NCBI RefSeq assembly: GCF_002112505.1
Contig: NZ_NEHW01000005.1
Location: 186,001 to 250,000, forward strand
Direction: 5' to 3'
Source: Pseudomonas sp. R28(2017)
GTDB lineage: Bacteria; Pseudomonadota; Gammaproteobacteria; Pseudomonadales; Pseudomonadaceae
DNA length: 64,000 bases
Position 1 is the first letter of the stretch. Every line of letters begins with the position of its first letter. A model generated the notes under the pieces. It did no database searches, was not told where the DNA came from, and saw only the letters and a list, made by a program, of their open reading frames with translations. Below, piece after piece: positions 8,799-18,370 of the stretch. Made by a program: the position numbers and the translations under genes.

Positions 8799-10796
8799 TC
8801 ACTCCGCCTGCTCCAACCGTTGGCGATAGGCCCAATCCACGATCCCCCCTTCAGGGCGATAACCGCTGACCACTTCACGTAGAATCTGACGCAGCGCTTT
8901 GTGGTCGCTTCCCTCCACCGCCCGGGCAATTTCCGCCAGGCGATCTTTAAGATCGCCCCAGCTCAGGCAATCTTCGTTGGCTCTCATGATCATCGGGTGC
9001 TGGGTAGACGACACATTGTCACCGATCAGCAGTTCCTCGTAGAGCTTTTCACCTGGGCGCAACCCGCTGAACTCAACTGCGATATCACCATGAGGGTTGG
9101 TGTCGGAGCGCACACTGAGCCCTGACAGATGGATCATCTTTTCTGCCAACGCCACGATTTTCACAGGTTCGCCCATATCGAGCACGAATACATCACCGCC
9201 TTGCCCCATGGAGCCAGCCTGGATCACCAATTGTGCGGCTTCAGGGATTGTCATGAAATAACGGGTGATGCTTGGGTGGGTAACTGTCAGCGGCCCCCCA
9301 GCCTTGATCTGCTTGTGGAACAGGGGAATGACTGACCCTGAGGAACCTAGCACATTGCCGAATCGCACCATGGTGAAACGCGTTTTGCGCACATGCGCGA
9401 CCTTGGCCCGCTCGCCATACAGCACCGGGGCCTGCTCGCTACTCAGGGCCTGAAGCAGCATCTCCGCCAGGCGCTTGGTGCTACCCATGACATTGGTCGG
9501 ACGTACGGCCTTGTCAGTCGAGATCAAGACGAAGTTGGGTACATTGGCTTCCAGTGCCGCCTGAGCAGTATTCAATGTGCCGAAGACATTGTTGAGTACG
9601 CCTTCTGCCATGTTGTGCTCGACCATTGGCACATGCTTGTAAGCCGCCGCATGATAGACCGTGTCCACCCGCCACTGAATGAGCGTATCAACCAGTAATT
9701 GGGGGTTGCGGATCGACCCCAGCAAAGGCACCAGCCGAACAGCCAGCGACTCAACCTGCATCCGATGCTCTAGTTCGGCGTGAATACTGTAAAGGTTGAA
9801 TTCACTGTGTTCGAACAACAATAGCGCTCTGGGCTTGAGCATCAGGATCTGCCGGCAGAGTTCCGAACCGATGGACCCCCCAGCGCCGGTAACCATCACC
9901 ACCTTGCCCTCGATGCAGTGCGCCAGCAGGTCTGCCTGGGCTGGCACGGCGTCGCGCCCCAGCAGGTCGGCAATATCGACCTCCTGGATATCTTCGACCT
10001 TCACCCGACCGCTCGCCAGATCAAGGAAGCTGGGCACACTGCGAACATGCAGCGGGAAAAGTTCGAGTGCGCTTAGTACTTCCCGACGACGAGCCCTGCT
10101 GGCAGACGGTATGGCCAGAAGCACCTGCTCTGCACCTGTAACGTTTATCATGCGCTGGATATCGCTGCCACTAAACACTTGCAATCCAGAGATCGCCCGG
10201 TCAGTGATCGACTCTTCATCGTCGATGAATGCCACTGGGTGCATGGTGCGGCTCATGCGTAAACCTGCCAGCAACTGATTGCCTGCTGCGCCGGCGCCAT
10301 AGATGGCTACCTTCGGCAAACCGTTGTCGCGGCTGGCGAACGGCACATGCTGCCGTGTAGCATACCAATCCCCCAGAAAGTACTGCCGCATGATCAGGCG
10401 CATGCCGCCGACCATCAGAAGGCTCAGCCACCAGTAGTTGAAAATGATCGACCTCGGCACTACAGCACCGTGGCCGCTGCTCCAATATACGACCAATGAC
10501 AGGATCAGCGCCGACAGGCTGACTGCCTTGAAGATGGTGATCAGCGCATCATTGCCAAAATATCGCATCACCGCCCGATAAAGGCCGAAACGAATGAAAA
10601 TCGGGATCGCAAGCAGCGGCGCGGTCAAGAACAACCAAAGATGCCCCTGCAGTGGGTTGTTCAGTTCATCAAGGCCCAAGCGGACGACAAACGCCATCCA
10701 TAATGCCAGCCAGACTAGCCCAATGTCAGTGACAACCTGTAACGCACGCTTGTAGTGACGTGGCAGCGCAAGCAGGCGCTTTCTCAATCTGTCCAT
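8799..10796 (-). CDS. wbpM: Membrane UDP-GlcNAc 4,6-dehydratase, WbpM type (copy 1)
   Basis: A 665-residue protein of the WbpM/FlaA1/CapD group. WbpM removes water from UDP-GlcNAc to give the 4-keto-6-deoxy intermediate for D-QuiNAc and D-FucNAc in O-antigen. Four N-terminal hydrophobic helices (residues about 15-130) precede a first Rossmann fold (VAIYGAGAAGNQL) and the catalytic domain with GAGGSIGSELCRQI, YHAAAYKHVPMVE, ISTDKAVRPTNVMGSTKRLAE. The active site carries Met in place of the usual Tyr (MGSTK), as known for this group. As in P. aeruginosa loci it ends the gene set wbpV-wbpL-wbpM. A near copy lies at 25617-27605. Confidence 0.95.
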   Translation of the reverse strand: MDRLRKRLLALPRHYKRALQVVTDIGLVWLALWMAFVVRLGLDELNNPLQGHLWLFLTAPLLAIPIFIRFGLYRAVMRYFGNDALITIFKAVSLSALILSLVVYWSSGHGAVVPRSIIFNYWWLSLLMVGGMRLIMRQYFLGDWYATRQHVPFASRDNGLPKVAIYGAGAAGNQLLAGLRMSRTMHPVAFIDDEESITDRAISGLQVFSGSDIQRMINVTGAEQVLLAIPSASRARRREVLSALELFPLHVRSVPSFLDLASGRVKVEDIQEVDIADLLGRDAVPAQADLLAHCIEGKVVMVTGAGGSIGSELCRQILMLKPRALLLFEHSEFNLYSIHAELEHRMQVESLAVRLVPLLGSIRNPQLLVDTLIQWRVDTVYHAAAYKHVPMVEHNMAEGVLNNVFGTLNTAQAALEANVPNFVLISTDKAVRPTNVMGSTKRLAEMLLQALSSEQAPVLYGERAKVAHVRKTRFTMVRFGNVLGSSGSVIPLFHKQIKAGGPLTVTHPSITRYFMTIPEAAQLVIQAGSMGQGGDVFVLDMGEPVKIVALAEKMIHLSGLSVRSDTNPHGDIAVEFSGLRPGEKLYEELLIGDNVSSTQHPMIMRANEDCLSWGDLKDRLAEIARAVEGSDHKALRQILREVVSGYRPEGGIVDWAYRQRLEQAE

Positions 10797-10878
10797 TTTC
10801 CCTCTACGATTTCCATGATTTCACCCCCACTTCCCCACTACTCTGCAACTTCCGGGTAGCAGCCTCGCGAGCCGGCGC

Positions 10879-11895
10879 TCAACGCACTTCGGCTTGACCT
10901 GCCTTGAACTTGACCGCCAGCAGGATGAGCGGGGCATAGGCCAGCAAAGTGGCTACCCAACCGTCCATAACATCCAAGGCAACGGCACAGGCCAAGGGCA
11001 GAAGCCACACCAGGTTGATCAAGAGTACGGCCAGCGTGACCGGCAAATGCCGGCCGTACTGGCGAGTGGCAAATTGATACGCGTGACTGCGGTGTGCTTC
11101 GTACACTTTCTCACCTCGCAACAGCCTGTGGATAAGTGTCACGGTCGCATCGACGATGAACACGCCAAGCAGTATCAACCACCCTGGCAATAATTTCGGC
11201 TCGACCCAAGCGGCTTGAAGGGAGAGAACCCCCAGTGCGATACCGAGGAAGCCACTGCCAGCATCGCCCATGAAAATCCGAGCTGGCGGAAAGTTCCAGA
11301 ACAGGAACCCCAGCACCGCACACGCCAGCATCAATGGGCCCCACACCGCCCCGTACGCGCCCACCAGCCAATAGAGCACGGCCCCACCCACACAGGCGCA
11401 AATCGCTTCGACACTGGCCAGCCCGTCGATACCATCCATGAAGTTGTAGAGGTTGAGCAGCCAGACCAGATAGAACAGCGCCAATACATTGCCGATCATC
11501 CCCAGGTCGAAGGTATAACCGAACACACTCAAAGCCGGCAGGCCACCTAGCCAGAACAACACCCAAGCAGCGCCGGCGAAGTGACCCAGCAGACGCCAAC
11601 GCGCTGCGATATGGCCATGATCGTCAAGGAAGCCGAGCACGGCGATACCGGTACCGGCGCCTACCAACGCGCAAGCAGGGCCGCTATCGAGCAAGCCGCT
11701 CCAAGCCATTACCGGCACAGCAAGCAGAAAACCAATCACGATGGCTACCCCACCGCCACGCGGAGTCGGCACGGTATGCGAGCTTCTGGCATTGGGCACA
11801 TCGATGATGCTGCGGGCCAGTGCGTAGCGCCGCAATACGCCGGTCATGCACCAGGTCAGCAGCACCAGCACAGGTAGAATGGACCAGTAGATCAT
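10879..11895 (-). CDS. wbpL: Initiating undecaprenyl-phosphate sugar-1-phosphate transferase
   Basis: A 338-residue polytopic membrane protein of glycosyltransferase family 4 of the WecA/MraY superfamily. It transfers a sugar 1-phosphate (D-FucNAc or D-QuiNAc in P. aeruginosa WbpL) to undecaprenyl phosphate at the cytoplasmic face, starting O-unit assembly. Seen are ARSSHTVPTPRGGG near residue 40, FLDDHGHI, NLYNFMDGIDGLAS with the catalytic Asp cluster, and RIFMGDAGSGFLG. About ten hydrophobic helices are apparent. Its ATG overlaps the stop of the preceding wbpV gene by four bases (ATGA), indicating translational coupling. Confidence 0.95.
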   Translation of the reverse strand: MIYWSILPVLVLLTWCMTGVLRRYALARSIIDVPNARSSHTVPTPRGGGVAIVIGFLLAVPVMAWSGLLDSGPACALVGAGTGIAVLGFLDDHGHIAARWRLLGHFAGAAWVLFWLGGLPALSVFGYTFDLGMIGNVLALFYLVWLLNLYNFMDGIDGLASVEAICACVGGAVLYWLVGAYGAVWGPLMLACAVLGFLFWNFPPARIFMGDAGSGFLGIALGVLSLQAAWVEPKLLPGWLILLGVFIVDATVTLIHRLLRGEKVYEAHRSHAYQFATRQYGRHLPVTLAVLLINLVWLLPLACAVALDVMDGWVATLLAYAPLILLAVKFKAGQAEVR

Positions 11896-12857
11896 GCGCT
11901 CAAACTCTTCAGATATTCATGGGCGGTGAGTTGCAAGGCCTTGTCGACACTGAGTGGAGGGTTCCAGTCGAGCAGGTTTCTGGTTTTGGCAATGTCGACC
12001 TGCAATGAACCACACAACCTCGCCGCCACGCCTGGGCGCCGCAACGCCGCGGCAGCAGCCTTGAGCATGAAGGCCGGGACGGGTAGCAGGAAGGCTTTGG
12101 TACCTAGCGCCTTGGCGGTGCGTTTCAACAGATCGGGCGTTGCCAGATCTTCACCATCACTGACCAAGAACACTTGGTTGGCCGCGCGCGCATGGTGCAA
12201 GCAAACCACGATGAGGTCGACCAGATTGTCCAGGGCAACCATGCTCCGCCGGTTGCGGATAGCCCCCAGCGGCAGTGGCAGCTTTTTGTGCAGGCATTTC
12301 ATCATGGACTGGAAATTGGCCTTAACCCCCGGCCCATAGACCAGCACCGGGCGGATGATCACTACCTGCATGCCGGTTTCGGCAGCCAGTGCGAGCAGTG
12401 CTTGTTCGGCCTCAAGCTTTGAGATGCCGTAAGGGTCCGCAGGTGATGGCTCCTCATCAGCCGAGTAAGGTTGGCGATCGTCAGTACCTTCCCCGTTCAC
12501 CTTGATCGAACTGATGAACACGAAGCGCTGCGCACCTGCTTCGACCGCGCGCCTTGCAAGGTCCAGCGTCCCCTTGACGTTGATTTGCCGAAATTCTGCC
12601 AGGGGCTCCTGAGCAACATCATTCATGATGTGGACACGCGCCGCGCAGTGAATAACGGCATGGATGCCATCAAGAGACGGCAGCTCGTGGCGGCCGTCCA
12701 GCTCACCAGTCAAGAAGGCCTGAGCCCCTGCTGGAAGTGCCTTGCCGATTAGTCGCAAGCCACCGAGCACTTCGATCTCGGGGTTGCGCAGCAGATGCTC
12801 CACCACCCGCGAGCCGACGAAGCCTGTTGCACCTGTAACCAGTACTCGCTGTCTCAC
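11892..12857 (-). CDS. wbpV: UDP-4-keto-sugar reductase / NAD-dependent epimerase, WbpV-like
   Basis: A 321-residue extended SDR. It has TGATGFVGSRVVEHLL at the N terminus, HCAARVHIMND, FISSIKVNGEGT and an intact catalytic YGISK (about residue 147). WbpV of P. aeruginosa O6 reduces the WbpM product to UDP-D-QuiNAc; WbpK in O5 gives UDP-D-FucNAc. Place between a GT4 gene and wbpL, and the shared wbpV-wbpL-wbpM order, support this role. It overlaps both neighbours by four bases. Whether the product is D-QuiNAc or D-FucNAc cannot be read from the sequence. Confidence 0.85.
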   Translation of the reverse strand: MRQRVLVTGATGFVGSRVVEHLLRNPEIEVLGGLRLIGKALPAGAQAFLTGELDGRHELPSLDGIHAVIHCAARVHIMNDVAQEPLAEFRQINVKGTLDLARRAVEAGAQRFVFISSIKVNGEGTDDRQPYSADEEPSPADPYGISKLEAEQALLALAAETGMQVVIIRPVLVYGPGVKANFQSMMKCLHKKLPLPLGAIRNRRSMVALDNLVDLIVVCLHHARAANQVFLVSDGEDLATPDLLKRTAKALGTKAFLLPVPAFMLKAAAAALRRPGVAARLCGSLQVDIAKTRNLLDWNPPLSVDKALQLTAHEYLKSLSA

Positions 12858-13984
12858 TCGTTGCTCTCCAGTGTCCGGTAAACCGCCATATGCTGAGCGA
12901 CAATACTTTCGATGGCAAAGGCACGCTCGGCCAATGCCCGGCCAGCCCTGCCCATGCGCTGGCGCAGCCCTTCATCTTCAAGCAGGCGCTGAATCGCGTC
13001 TGCCAATGCGTATGCATCGCGTACCGGAACCAGCAACCCGGTTACATCAGCCTCGATCGCGTCGCGGCAACCCGGTACATCAGTGGTGACCACCGCGCGC
13101 CCGCAGGCAGCCGCTTCAACCAGCACCTTGGGCAACCCCTCCCGGTACGACGGCAATGTCACGATATGCGATTGCCTTAGCACCTCTGCGACATCGGCCC
13201 GGTAACCCACACAGTCGACTATACCCTCCGCCGCCCAGCGCTCCAGGTCATCGGCGTCGATGCTGGTGGGGTTACCCGGGTCCGGGTCGCCAACTAATTG
13301 GAATGTCGCCCGAACACCACGGCCATCGAGAATGCGCGCGGCCTCGACAAACTCGCTAACACCCTTGTCGCGCAACAGGCGGGCGACCAGGGTGACCACG
13401 GGGGTGCCTGGTGCTTCGGGATATGGCAGATACTGCTGCAAGTCCACACCAGAACCGCGAATCAGCACACTCTTGTCATCGGTAATGGCGCCAATGGCAG
13501 CCAAGGCTTGTTGATCATCCGGGTTCTGAAACACCGCGCGCAGGTTACGCTTACCCAGCGCCACTCGATAGAGTAGCGTGATGATGTTACGCAGGATCGC
13601 CGCCTTTCTACCCCTTGCCATGAACACGAAGCCCAGGCCGGAAATTGCCGCCAGTACACCTTTGACCGGCGAAAGACGCGCAACGATGCCGCCGTACAGA
13701 ACCGGCTTGATGGTGACGATGTGGAGCACGTCAGGCCGCAACCGCCAGCACAGCAGCCATAGTGAAAACAACGCCTTCAACTCGCTGAACGGGTTCTTGC
13801 CACTACGTGTCAGCGAAAGCTCATGGTGCTTGAAGCCGCAACGGGTAATCTCCTCCACTGCCGCGCCATTTCGAGTGGCGACATGTACCTGGTACCCCTG
13901 CTCCCTTGCCGACTCTGCGACAGGCAGCCGGTGAGAAAGGAAGAATGCCGGATCATTGATCACCATCAGTAAAACCGCTTTCAT
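12854..13984 (-). CDS. Family 4 glycosyltransferase
   Basis: A 376-residue GT-B fold enzyme. The start MKAVLLMVINDPAFFLSHRL gives the usual N-terminal Rossmann strand; the frame stays open upstream without homologous sequence. The C-terminal half has TLVARLLRDKGVSEFVEAA, FQLVGDPDPGN, and the nucleotide-sugar binding E-x7-E segment SYREGLPKVLVEAAACGR. It is translationally coupled to wbpV and wbpL, so it likely adds a sugar to the lipid-linked D-QuiNAc/FucNAc made by WbpL, probably as the second residue. Donor and linkage are unknown. Confidence 0.88.
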   Translation of the reverse strand: MKAVLLMVINDPAFFLSHRLPVAESAREQGYQVHVATRNGAAVEEITRCGFKHHELSLTRSGKNPFSELKALFSLWLLCWRLRPDVLHIVTIKPVLYGGIVARLSPVKGVLAAISGLGFVFMARGRKAAILRNIITLLYRVALGKRNLRAVFQNPDDQQALAAIGAITDDKSVLIRGSGVDLQQYLPYPEAPGTPVVTLVARLLRDKGVSEFVEAARILDGRGVRATFQLVGDPDPGNPTSIDADDLERWAAEGIVDCVGYRADVAEVLRQSHIVTLPSYREGLPKVLVEAAACGRAVVTTDVPGCRDAIEADVTGLLVPVRDAYALADAIQRLLEDEGLRQRMGRAGRALAERAFAIESIVAQHMAVYRTLESNE

Positions 13985-14396
13985 GCCACCCCTAATGCCC
14001 TTGAATGATTGGCCCGAAAAATTCTTGCATCGCATTGATGCCTTGAATGACCCTGGCGTATATGGGCCTTGTGGTAACGCTGGCCCTTTGTTCTCCCGCA
14101 CTCTCACGCACAGGTCATTTCCTTCCGGCAGGCAGGTCTGCAGAACAGCAAACTAGGGGCGGATCGACATGTCATTAAGGCAGCCCACGTTGAGAAGGGC
14201 TGCCGGCGTTGACCTGTGATGTACCGTCCATGGCCAGAATTGCCGTGCGTCACGTGCAAATGTTGAAACAGCGAAGCTCTCCACGACCCGATCTTTTGCC
14301 AGCGCGAGCAATACTAACACCAAGTCTGGGTACGCCTTCTGCAAACTGTTGCATCACCCGGCCGGGCGCCCGCGCCGACAACCCAGTTTCACGAGG
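13985..14396. other. Intergenic gap inside the O-antigen cluster
   Basis: About 410 bp lying between the GT4 gene and the WbvB-type dehydratase copy, in a cluster otherwise packed with overlapping genes. I see no homologous coding sequence on either strand, only a hairpin at 14179-14204. It may be the scar of a lost gene. Confidence 0.5.
14179..14204 (-). terminator. Hairpin downstream of the 4,6-dehydratase copy
   Basis: GGCAGCCC (14179-14186) pairs perfectly with GGGCTGCC (14197-14204) around a ten-base loop. There is only a weak T run on the minus strand, so terminator function is tentative. Confidence 0.4.
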
Positions 14397-15407
14397 TCAG
14401 GTGTCGAGTGCCGACCTGACAAATTCGAGTTTCAACAGCAAGGCCTTGATGCCCTCGACATCGAGACGCTCGGTATTGTGGGAAGTGTAATCATCGCCGC
14501 TCGTGATATCCGGCTCGCCTTCGACAAAGTACTTTTTGTAATTGAGGTCACGGTTGTCTGCAGGAATTCGATAGTAACGCCCCATGTCTTCGGACTTGAC
14601 CATTTCTTCGCGGGACAACAGTGATTCATACAGTTTTTCACCGTGTCGCGTGCCGATCACCTTGACCTTTGTCCGCCGCTCAAACAATTGCTGAAGGGCT
14701 TCTGCCAGTTCGCCCACGGTCGAAGCTGGGGCCTTCTGGATAAAGATATCACCCTGCTCGGCATGCTCGAACGCGTGCAGCACCAAGTCTACCGAGTCTT
14801 CAAGCGACATCAGGAAGCGTGTCATTGACGGGTCGGTCACCGTGAGGTGCTCGCCCTGCTTGAGCTGTTCGATGAACAAAGGGATCACCGAGCCTCGCGA
14901 CGCCATTACATTGCCGTACCGGGTCGCGCATACTACGGGCCCACCAACCGGGATTGCCCGGGACTTGGCGACCATTATTTTTTCCGCCATAGCCTTGGAA
15001 ATACCCATGGCATTGATGGGATAAACAGCTTTATCGGTACTGAGCACCACCACCCGTTTCACACCGTTCGCCACAGCGGCGTTCAAAACATTTTCGGTGC
15101 CGATGACGTTGGTCTTAACCGACTCCATCGGATAGAACTCACATGAAGGCACCTGCTTCAACGCGGCTGCATGGAAGACGAAATCGACGCCGACCATTCC
15201 CTGCGCAACACTTTGGTAATCGCGAACGTCACCGATGTGGAATTTGACCTTGTCATTGCCCAAAGCAATGCGCATGTCTTCCTGTTTCTTCTCATCGCGG
15301 CTGAAGATACGAATTTCACGAACACCTGTGTTCAGAAAACGCTTCAGCACGGTATTACCAAAAGAGCCGGTACCGCCGGTGATCATCAAAACCTTGTTAT
15401 CAAACAT
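14397..15407 (-). CDS. UDP-GlcNAc 4,6-dehydratase (5-inverting), WbvB/FnlA/CapE type, copy 1
   Basis: A 336-residue soluble SDR that dehydrates UDP-GlcNAc with inversion at C5, the first step toward UDP-L-FucNAc, UDP-L-RhaNAc or UDP-L-QuiNAc. Seen are TGGTGSFGNTVLKRFL, FHAAALKQVPSCEFYP, LSTDKAVYPINAMGISKAMAEK, and RHGEKLYESLLS. As in the family the usual Tyr is Met. Closely similar to the gene at 37017-38027, with identical blocks throughout and differences mainly at the C terminus. Here it lacks adjacent partner enzymes: a flippase gene lies upstream and a 410-bp gap lies downstream. The reductase and 2-epimerase that would use its product are at 35.9-38.9 kb. Confidence 0.93.
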   Translation of the reverse strand: MFDNKVLMITGGTGSFGNTVLKRFLNTGVREIRIFSRDEKKQEDMRIALGNDKVKFHIGDVRDYQSVAQGMVGVDFVFHAAALKQVPSCEFYPMESVKTNVIGTENVLNAAVANGVKRVVVLSTDKAVYPINAMGISKAMAEKIMVAKSRAIPVGGPVVCATRYGNVMASRGSVIPLFIEQLKQGEHLTVTDPSMTRFLMSLEDSVDLVLHAFEHAEQGDIFIQKAPASTVGELAEALQQLFERRTKVKVIGTRHGEKLYESLLSREEMVKSEDMGRYYRIPADNRDLNYKKYFVEGEPDITSGDDYTSHNTERLDVEGIKALLLKLEFVRSALDT

Positions 15408-15527
15408 GTGCTTCCCATCATGAATAAAGAAAGGAGGCTCGCCACCAAAAAGGCCGAGCGCCCTCTGTCCACCGGTACATCAGACACCCCTCACCCTGTG
15501 CATGCGAGGGACCTGCAACAGCAACTT

Positions 15528-17036
15528 CTACCGCCCGAGCTTACGCTGCGCCCAGCCGATCAGCAGTTTGGTTTCACGTACTCTGCATACGTACAACGCT
15601 GCGAAATAACACCCCGCGAAGGGTACGCACAGCCCCAGCCACAGGCTCGACAGGTATGTATCCAGCACGCGCAACAGGGCAAATGCGAAAGCCAGGCATA
15701 CGATGGCAATGCACAGACTTCCGAGGTTCGGGCGCAACAACGCAATGGCTGCCTCGCGCTTTACGAAATAAGCCCCCAACATGAAGCTCAGGACAGTCGC
15801 AAGCACCACCGCCCATGCAAGCCCCTGCAAACCGAAATGTCGGTAGGCAAGCAGGCTGACGGCCAGGTTCAGGAACAGCGACGCAAGCGAGATGATGAAC
15901 GGCCTAGAGGTATTGCCACGGGAAAAGAAGACGCGATTGAGCAAATCCCGGACCAGGGCGAAAGGAACGGCCAACAGGATCACCGACAAAACGCCCGCGA
16001 CACTGGCAACGTCCGCCTCGGAAAATTTGCCCCGCATAAACAGGAGTTCGACGATCGGGTGGGCGTAGAAGATCATGAACAGCACGACGGGCAACGCACA
16101 GAGGAAGATGATGCGCAGGCAGAGATTCAAGTAATCGTCCAGGCCATCACGGTCATCCCTGGCAACCAGTGCGGCGATCCTTGGGAACAATGTTGCCGTG
16201 AGAAACACCAGAAAAATGGACAGGAAGATAAGGTTCAGCTTGCCTGCATACCCCAACACCGAGATGGCCCCGGCCCCGAGTTGAGAGGCAAAGTACACGC
16301 CCACATAACTGTTGACTTGCTCGACATAGAAGGACAAAGCCGCCGGAACAAATAGCATCAGCAGGCCTGGCCCTTTTAAAGGCTTGGACAATGCGGCAGG
16401 GCTGAGAGCAAAGTAGCTGCGACTAGTCCAGGCATTGACCACCATCAGCAGCAACCAAGCGGCCACGCCCAGGTACAGTGTGTGCGTCAACCCGGACGAA
16501 GCACTAAACAATACAAGCCCCAGGCAGAACATCATATTGTTGACCAGCGGTACGATATAACTGGGCAACGGCTGCTTGTGTACGGTCTGCAGTGCATTGA
16601 GAAATGCCACCACGGTAGACAACGTAAACGTCAACGCCACAATCCCCAGGTAGTCGCCCGCCAACGCCTTCACCTCGCGGCTCGCTGCGCCTGCAAATAA
16701 TTCCACAAGTGACGGCGCGCCCACCGTCACCCCGGCGCCCAACATCACAGAGATAGCCAGGAAAAACGTCAGGATACGCGTCAGATTGGCATCTGTCTGG
16801 GCACGATCATTACCCGACAGCAAGCGGGAGTACATCGGCACGACCAAGACTGGAATTGTTGAGTACACTGCAATGTACAACAGGGACGCAATTGAGTTGG
16901 CCAGGAAGTAACCGTCGGTGACAGCCGACACACCGTAGTAATAGGTGAAAAGAATGTCCTTGAAGAATCCGCTCAGTTTACCGAGCAAGATCAGAAGAAA
17001 GGCCAACAGCGCATAACTGAAGAGGCGCACTTTCAT
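15528..17036 (-). CDS. MurJ-like oligosaccharide flippase (Wzx role)
   Basis: A 502-residue polytopic protein with about 14 hydrophobic helices, of the MurJ/MviN branch of the MOP flippase superfamily: LLGKLSGFFKDILFTYYYG and AVTDGYFLANSIASLLY near the N terminus, LFPRIAAL in the middle, and FALVRDLLNRVFFSRGNT. The true MurJ gene is normally near rpsT/ribF, so this copy inside a polysaccharide cluster most likely moves the lipid-linked O-unit across the inner membrane. It overlaps the upstream polymerase-like gene by four bases, supporting a Wzx/Wzy pair. Confidence 0.85.
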   Translation of the reverse strand: MKVRLFSYALLAFLLILLGKLSGFFKDILFTYYYGVSAVTDGYFLANSIASLLYIAVYSTIPVLVVPMYSRLLSGNDRAQTDANLTRILTFFLAISVMLGAGVTVGAPSLVELFAGAASREVKALAGDYLGIVALTFTLSTVVAFLNALQTVHKQPLPSYIVPLVNNMMFCLGLVLFSASSGLTHTLYLGVAAWLLLMVVNAWTSRSYFALSPAALSKPLKGPGLLMLFVPAALSFYVEQVNSYVGVYFASQLGAGAISVLGYAGKLNLIFLSIFLVFLTATLFPRIAALVARDDRDGLDDYLNLCLRIIFLCALPVVLFMIFYAHPIVELLFMRGKFSEADVASVAGVLSVILLAVPFALVRDLLNRVFFSRGNTSRPFIISLASLFLNLAVSLLAYRHFGLQGLAWAVVLATVLSFMLGAYFVKREAAIALLRPNLGSLCIAIVCLAFAFALLRVLDTYLSSLWLGLCVPFAGCYFAALYVCRVRETKLLIGWAQRKLGR

Positions 17037-18370
17037 TGCTCTGTCGCCTCACCCTGGCGCAACGGCGTGCGCAAGGCAACCGCCCGATTGCGCGAGAGCA
17101 GCCAGCCCAGCATCAGCACCACCAACACCATCACTCCCGACAGGCTGTGCATGAGCTGATTGTTGGAGTAACTGAAAACCAGCCCCATCGAAAGGTAGAT
17201 GAACAGTGGCCCGGAAAAAGGATTGGAGGCGGCCACGGCCTGCAGCCATACTCGCGCATAGGCATAGGCGAAAACTGGCGTGAGCAGCACGACGCCAGGG
17301 AATGTAAAGTCCGATGCCATCCAGGCAAACAACGAGTGCCACTTGTCAAATTCCCAACCATAGACTTCGCCGACTCGATACGGATAGGTGTGCTCCAGCA
17401 CAGCACCGCTGGCCCCCGTGAAAATTTCGACGATTCGCCCGAGCGAGTAGGAGTTACCGACCAGATAAGACCATTCGAAGGGCAATGTCAGGCTCAGGTA
17501 GAGCCCGTTGAGGCCATTGGTGAAGTACCCAAGAAAAATACCCAGGGCCAGTGCATAATCTTCACCGACCACACCAATCACCCAGGAATCGTAGTTCCAG
17601 TAAACGAGGGGGTGAACTTTTTCGTAGATGTTGTCGATGCTGATGCCAGCCGCTTGATAGCGCTGCCGGAGAATTTCAACGAAGAGGAAGAACACCACAC
17701 AGCCAAACATCCCACCCACCACCGCAGACCGCAGTTTCACCCGCTGGCGGCGCGCCGCAGCATTGATGGCCAACAGGAAGAAGCTGAAGATCACCAAGTC
17801 GCCAAGATATTTCTGTTTGCCTACGCCCAGCACGTTGACCAGCAAATAGGTCATCACGATGAATATGAAGGTGGCTTTGCCAAGACGCCCCATCACCGAG
17901 TAATAGTAGAAGCCGAATAGCAACGCCAGGGTAATGAACACCTGGAGGAAGATGTTGAGAATGTAGGCGGCGTCGACCGTCGCCTGGCCGCGCTCATAAC
18001 CCTCATAACCGGCTACATAGCTTTCACCAATACCATCCAGGGACAAACCGCCGCCGGACGAAATGAACCCGTACCACTGAACCACCGAGGCGATTGCGGC
18101 AAACAGCAACAACAGCTTGACGAGGCGGTTGACCCGGGACAACGCGTTGAGCCGCCCAGCCTGGGTATCCACCTGCCGATTGTAATCACCGCGGGCGCCC
18201 AACAAGAAACCGACTGCGAACAGCACCAGCATGGGCAACAGGAAAGTCATCAACAGCACGCTGTCCATACCTTTATATTCGATCGGCCCCAGGAAGAAAC
18301 TGGTGAGCACGAAGACCGAATAGCCGATGTAGATATTGACGGGCAAATAACGGTAACTGAACCATTTCAT
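17033..18370 (-). CDS. Wzy-like oligosaccharide repeat unit polymerase
   Basis: A 445-residue protein with 10-12 hydrophobic helices and a large periplasmic loop in its second half ([20 protein letters not shown] and [20 protein letters not shown]). Such architecture, the place between flippase and glycosyltransferase genes, and four-base overlaps with neighbours at both ends, are typical of Wzy O-antigen polymerases, which are too diverse for motif recognition. It would join O-units on undecaprenyl diphosphate at the periplasmic side under Wzz control. No alternative function is suggested by the sequence. Confidence 0.72.
   Translation of the reverse strand: MKWFSYRYLPVNIYIGYSVFVLTSFFLGPIEYKGMDSVLLMTFLLPMLVLFAVGFLLGARGDYNRQVDTQAGRLNALSRVNRLVKLLLLFAAIASVVQWYGFISSGGGLSLDGIGESYVAGYEGYERGQATVDAAYILNIFLQVFITLALLFGFYYYSVMGRLGKATFIFIVMTYLLVNVLGVGKQKYLGDLVIFSFFLLAINAAARRQRVKLRSAVVGGMFGCVVFFLFVEILRQRYQAAGISIDNIYEKVHPLVYWNYDSWVIGVVGEDYALALGIFLGYFTNGLNGLYLSLTLPFEWSYLVGNSYSLGRIVEIFTGASGAVLEHTYPYRVGEVYGWEFDKWHSLFAWMASDFTFPGVVLLTPVFAYAYARVWLQAVAASNPFSGPLFIYLSMGLVFSYSNNQLMHSLSGVMVLVVLMLGWLLSRNRAVALRTPLRQGEATEQ

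Noticed and set aside
14153-14344. A 63-codon minus-strand frame in the intergenic gap
   Set aside because: No recognisable family, no good ribosome site; treated as chance.
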